64,000 nt of DNA from a virus, in the IMG/VR virus record IMGVR_UViG_3300009082_000017, positions 1 through 64,000 of that record. The stretch is one strand, 5' to 3'. Positions 61,574-64,000 of the stretch are shown here, piece by piece. The notes under the pieces were generated by a model. That model searched no databases, was not told the origin of the DNA, and saw only the letters and a program-made list of their open reading frames with translations. The stretch's first letter is position 1. The number at the start of each line of letters is the position of its first letter. Position numbers and translations under genes: made by a program.

Positions 61574-61756
61574 ATGAAAATAAGTAAAAATGCTAAGATA
61601 TGGTTGAGTTATATTGATAAAAATGGATTTATGCCCTTAAATGCAGATATTCCAGAAATGAATTGTGAAGACCGTCTTAAAGCATTTAAGGAACTATTGA
61701 ATAAGAAAATAATAGTCAAAAGGGATTGTGCCGGAGTAGCTTATGAAAGAGCATAG
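61574..61756 (+). CDS. Small protein, unknown
   Basis: The 60-residue protein (MPLNADIPEMNCEDRLKAFK) looks like a small winged helix or helical protein. Its TAG stop forms the start of the following repeat. Site GAAAGGATGATACA. Confidence 0.5.
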   Translation: MKISKNAKIWLSYIDKNGFMPLNADIPEMNCEDRLKAFKELLNKKIIVKRDCAGVAYERA

Positions 61757-61793
61757 AACATCTGTTCCATGAAAGAGTGGTTTCATGGTGAAT
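61754..61793. repeat. Composite palindrome with GAACA boxes, copy 14
   Basis: TAGAACATCTGTTC followed by CATGAAA-N6-TTTCATG. The first block is the same 14 bases as at 55470 and includes the gene's stop codon. Confidence 0.68.
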
Positions 61794-61836
61794 CAACATT
61801 AAATATTGACACTTGGTTGCAAACCCTCACCACATA

Positions 61837-61937
61837 CCCTATTTAAGGCACTCCAGAGCCTCATGGCGCGATTTATACATCAAATTGGACAAATATACAC
61901 TATAACTATTTAAATCGTTTGTAGGGCTTCCTGTGGG
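61837..61937. other. Duplicated structured element, copy B
   Basis: Second copy of the ~100-base element (see 51156-51254). CGATTTA and TAAATCG can pair exactly here, where copy A has CGATTTTAT and ATAAAACG, so pairing is kept with changed sequence. It lies in a 324-base gap with no gene, before promoter 62009-62038. Confidence 0.55.
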
Positions 61938-62008
61938 ATAAAGTTTATGATGATAATAAAGTTGAACATTAGAAAACTTAAAAAATCTAACCAATATCCA
62001 AAAACACT

Positions 62009-62038
62009 TGACTTTTGAATATACTTGACTGTATAATG
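62009..62038 (+). promoter_or_regulatory. Promoter following element B
   Basis: TTGACT-N18-TATAAT with TG before the -10. The downstream run TATGTAATCAAAAACAG matches the start of the 58325 transcript. Confidence 0.72.
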
Positions 62039-62080
62039 GTTATGTAATCAAAAACAGTTTACAAAAAAGGAGAAAATAAA

Positions 62081-62305
62081 ATGGCTGAACATAACGAACA
62101 CCGTGTAATCGAATTATTGGAAACCGAACAACTATTAAACAGAATAGATAATGTTTATGATCGTCTTGTTGATGAGACAGAAAATCCAGAAACTTATCAT
62201 AACAAAATTAAAACAGAAAAACTTCACGCGTTATTGGATATTTTGGAATACATCAAAAACAATGTGGATAATCCTTTGGATGAGATTTTCTGGAAAGAGT
62301 CATAG
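62081..62305 (+). CDS. Small helical protein, unknown
   Basis: The 74-residue helical acidic protein (EHNEHRVIELLETEQLLNRI) starts behind AAAAAAGGAGAAAATAAA and stops at the TAG of the following repeat. No family recognised. Confidence 0.5.
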   Translation: MAEHNEHRVIELLETEQLLNRIDNVYDRLVDETENPETYHNKIKTEKLHALLDILEYIKNNVDNPLDEIFWKES

Positions 62306-62342
62306 AACACTTACACCATGAAATGTCAATTTTATTAGAACA
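62303..62342. repeat. Composite palindrome with GAACA boxes, copy 15
   Basis: TAGAACACTTACA, CCATGAAAT-N4-ATTTTATT, AGAACA; begins with the stop codon. Confidence 0.62.
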
Positions 62343-62354
62343 GAAAGGATAAAA

Positions 62355-62519
62355 ATGATAACACGAATCGAACAAACAGCAAAATTATTTTATGATAGTT
62401 ATGGATATGAAAAATCAACAGCAATTATTAATCAAATTGCATTTGTATATCGTGACAATAAAGAGGAAGCAAAATTCTGGTATGATGTTTTTACAGAACT
62501 AACAAAATTGAGAAACTAG
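62355..62519 (+). CDS. Very small helical protein, unknown
   Basis: The 54-residue protein (IEQTAKLFYDSYGYEKSTAI) starts behind CAGAAAGGATAAAA. No family recognised. Confidence 0.5.
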   Translation: MITRIEQTAKLFYDSYGYEKSTAIINQIAFVYRDNKEEAKFWYDVFTELTKLRN

Positions 62520-62541
62520 ATTAACAGAAAAGGAGATATAA

Positions 62542-62919
62542 ATGACCGATTACAAAGTTGATGACATAATTTCATATACGGTGCAAACAGACCCAATAAC
62601 CTACACCTCAAAGATCACAAATATTAGACTTGGTAATGGATATACAGAATACCTAGTATCTAATTATTGTGGAATGAAAGTAGACGGAGTTGTATTTGAT
62701 TTTCAAATAACAAAACCCTCAAAAAAACGATATAACACAATGTCTAATATCGGTCATGCCAAATATGTAGTGAATTATTGTGGTGGTATCAAAAAGCATA
62801 GTGACGGTAGCGACTTCTTTGATATTGCAATTTTCAAGAACAAAAAGAAATTAAATGATTTTCTTCTTGAATTAGTCAATGATGGATATATTCAAGCAAA
62901 AATGGGTATTTATTCTTAA
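62542..62919 (+). CDS. Small protein with SH3-like N-half, unknown
   Basis: The 125-residue protein starts with a strand-rich region (YKVDDIISYTVQTDPITYTS) and ends helical. AAAAGGAGATATAA provides the start. No family recognised. Confidence 0.5.
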   Translation: MTDYKVDDIISYTVQTDPITYTSKITNIRLGNGYTEYLVSNYCGMKVDGVVFDFQITKPSKKRYNTMSNIGHAKYVVNYCGGIKKHSDGSDFFDIAIFKNKKKLNDFLLELVNDGYIQAKMGIYS

Positions 62920-62936
62920 CAGAAGGGTATAAACAG

Positions 62937-63080
62937 ATGAGAATAGGTAAAAACGTTATACTAATAGGTTTTTCTAAGCAATTCCGATTTTATAAAACCG
63001 GATTTAGCATGACTGGATTATACTCTTATAGAACAATCATAAGAATCGGATTTATTCAAATTGATATTTTCAAAGATTAG
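62937..63080 (+). CDS. Very small basic protein, unknown
   Basis: The 47-residue basic protein (IGKNVILIGFSKQFRFYKTG) follows an AGAAGGGTATAAACAG site. Possibly membrane-associated; no family. Confidence 0.45.
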   Translation: MRIGKNVILIGFSKQFRFYKTGFSMTGLYSYRTIIRIGFIQIDIFKD

Positions 63081-63091
63081 AAAGGATAACC

Positions 63092-63328
63092 ATGAAAAAA
63101 TCATACGAATTTTGGCTCCTACCCTATAACGAATTTCACCAAACGCCTGAACAACCCTATTCAGGTATAACAGGAACACTTAACACGGTCAAGAATTGGT
63201 GCGAGGAGTTATTCTGGACTAACCATAACGCAACCGCTATTCAATATAAATCGGTTGGTGGTAGAATTACTCATACAATGGAACGTGGGGACTTGCCTAG
63301 TTTTTATAAACCTGGACAAAAGGTTTAA
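63092..63328 (+). CDS. Small protein, unknown
   Basis: The 78-residue protein (SGITGTLNTVKNWCEELFWT) is coding-like, with GAAAGGATAACC before the ATG. The next gene starts 3 bases after its stop. No family recognised. Confidence 0.5.
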   Translation: MKKSYEFWLLPYNEFHQTPEQPYSGITGTLNTVKNWCEELFWTNHNATAIQYKSVGGRITHTMERGDLPSFYKPGQKV

Positions 63329-63331
63329 TTT

Positions 63332-63565
63332 ATGAAACTACTTCGCAGGCTTGAATGCTTAAAATATCAACTCCACTACACCCTATCAAAACATAAAACT
63401 TATATTTGTGACGAATGTAAACAATCACATATAACAGCAAGTGACAGGATTATCCTCAACGAAAAATTATGTATCTTTGTTGGTGGTGAATGTGGAAGAA
63501 AAGTAATCCAACAAGCAAAAGAAATTTTGAGAAATGGTGTAATTGATCAATTGACAAAGATGTAA
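63332..63565 (+). CDS. Small Cys-containing protein, zinc-ribbon-like
   Basis: The 77-residue protein has a basic N-terminus and CDEC ... HIT, then C and GGECGRKV, a possible four-ligand metal site. No specific family. Confidence 0.52.
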   Translation: MKLLRRLECLKYQLHYTLSKHKTYICDECKQSHITASDRIILNEKLCIFVGGECGRKVIQQAKEILRNGVIDQLTKM

Positions 63566-63613
63566 TCCCCATGAAACTTTTCTTTCATGGTGTAGATAGA
63601 ACAGAAATTCTAT
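63566..63613. repeat. Composite palindrome with GAACA boxes, copy 16
   Basis: CCCCATGAAA-N6-TTTCATGG, then TAGATAGAACAGAAATTCTA, immediately after the stop codon. Confidence 0.68.
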
Positions 63614-63632
63614 AACAGACAATAACAGGAGG

Positions 63633-63854
63633 ATGACTATGAATAAACAAAAATTTACAATCGAATTTGACGAACATCCAGGCGGTCTTTGGGCTAGAAT
63701 CAATGGTAAACGATATCTTATATGCCAAACTAGCGGTGAATTTGTTGCAGATAACGGTTGTGCTATTAGTGATTTTTATTGGGAAGACCCTAGTAAAAAT
63801 CCAGAAATTGTAAAAGATATTTTTCAGGCCATCGCTAATAAATTTGGTGCTTGA
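63633..63854 (+). CDS. Small protein, unknown
   Basis: The 73-residue protein (TIEFDEHPGGLWARINGKRY) has a beta-rich start and a helical end. A strong ACAGGAGGATGACT site. The promoter for the next gene overlaps its stop codon. Confidence 0.52.
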   Translation: MTMNKQKFTIEFDEHPGGLWARINGKRYLICQTSGEFVADNGCAISDFYWEDPSKNPEIVKDIFQAIANKFGA

Positions 63855-63879
63855 CATTACTTAACAGTCGTGCTATTAT
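63851..63879 (+). promoter_or_regulatory. Promoter with CTTAACAG in the spacer
   Basis: TTGACA-N17-TATTAT, spacer TTACTTAACAGTCGTGC, nearly the spacer of 53765-53793. Confidence 0.78.
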
Positions 63880-63902
63880 GAATAACGAAAGGAGATATAA
63901 AA

Positions 63903-64000
63903 ATGAATAAAGAATATCACTTGGTCTTATATGCAAAAGGCTGGTATCAAAAATCAGATAATAAAATCAATGACCTAAAGGTTATTTGTGGCAATATTGC
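63903..64000 (+). CDS. Small gene cut by the window end (partial)
   Basis: The first 32 residues (MNKEYHLVLYAKGWYQKSDN) are visible behind GAAAGGAGATATAAAA. The rest lies outside. No family recognised. Confidence 0.5.
   Translation, partial: MNKEYHLVLYAKGWYQKSDNKINDLKVICGNI

Overview
The window is part of a large, AT-rich genome of a tailed double-stranded DNA phage or prophage. Long-tail (siphovirus-type) morphology is indicated by a tape-measure gene of about 1,317 codons followed by distal-tail (Dit-like) and tail-tip (Tal-like) genes. A Bacillota (Firmicutes) host is the best guess: the endolysin is a lysozyme-like + C39-like + SH3b protein, ribosome-binding sites are strong AGGAGG types, and promoters are TTGACA/TATAAT with 17-base spacers. 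The closest layout I know is Bacillus phage SPbeta. Here a DFDGD-type single-chain RNA polymerase (YonO-like) and an HU-like gene (yonN-like) stand ahead of terminase and portal, and a tyrosine recombinase (yomM-like) sits just ahead of the tape measure. This comparison is from memory, not from a search.

Layout. 1-740 (+): end of a B12-dependent ribonucleotide reductase and a MazG-like pyrophosphohydrolase. 810-46,600 (-): one long leftward block, read from right to left. It starts with a small Cys-rich gene, the RNA polymerase and HU, then a 3'-5' exonuclease, a PhoH-like ATPase, a structured leader with tRNA-Pro and tRNA-Thr, terminase, portal, protease-scaffold, major capsid protein, connectors and major tail protein. 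RuvC, the recombinase, the tape measure (split by an intron-like insert with a homing endonuclease), tail tip and fibres, and the endolysin follow. 46,700-48,600 (+): a short operon with an SF2 helicase. 48,600-49,900: a long low-complexity stretch without genes. 49,900-51,000 (-): three small genes, one ArdC-like. 51,400-64,000 (+): an array of more than 40 very small genes, mostly of unknown function, with many internal promoters.

Regulation. Five very similar host-type promoters (AACCCTTGACA-N17-) serve the RNA polymerase operon, the exonuclease operon, the leader/tRNA unit and both homing endonucleases. Outside the homing endonucleases I found no such promoter across the morphogenesis genes, which fits late transcription by the phage's own polymerase. 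The RNA polymerase reading frame has no ATG, GTG or TTG where it should start; it most likely begins at an ATT codon behind a strong ribosome-binding site, giving about 898 residues.

The most unusual material is non-coding: a dispersed family of CCATGAAA/TTTCATGG palindromes placed just after stop codons on both arms; a six-base word (TAACAG) strongly over-represented on the coding strand of the small-gene arm only; TGTTCTA boxes repeated at a 22-base period over the -35 region of several promoters; two diverged copies of a roughly 100-base structured element; nested-hairpin gene ends; a leader RNA candidate ahead of the tRNAs; and the low-complexity region between convergent operons.
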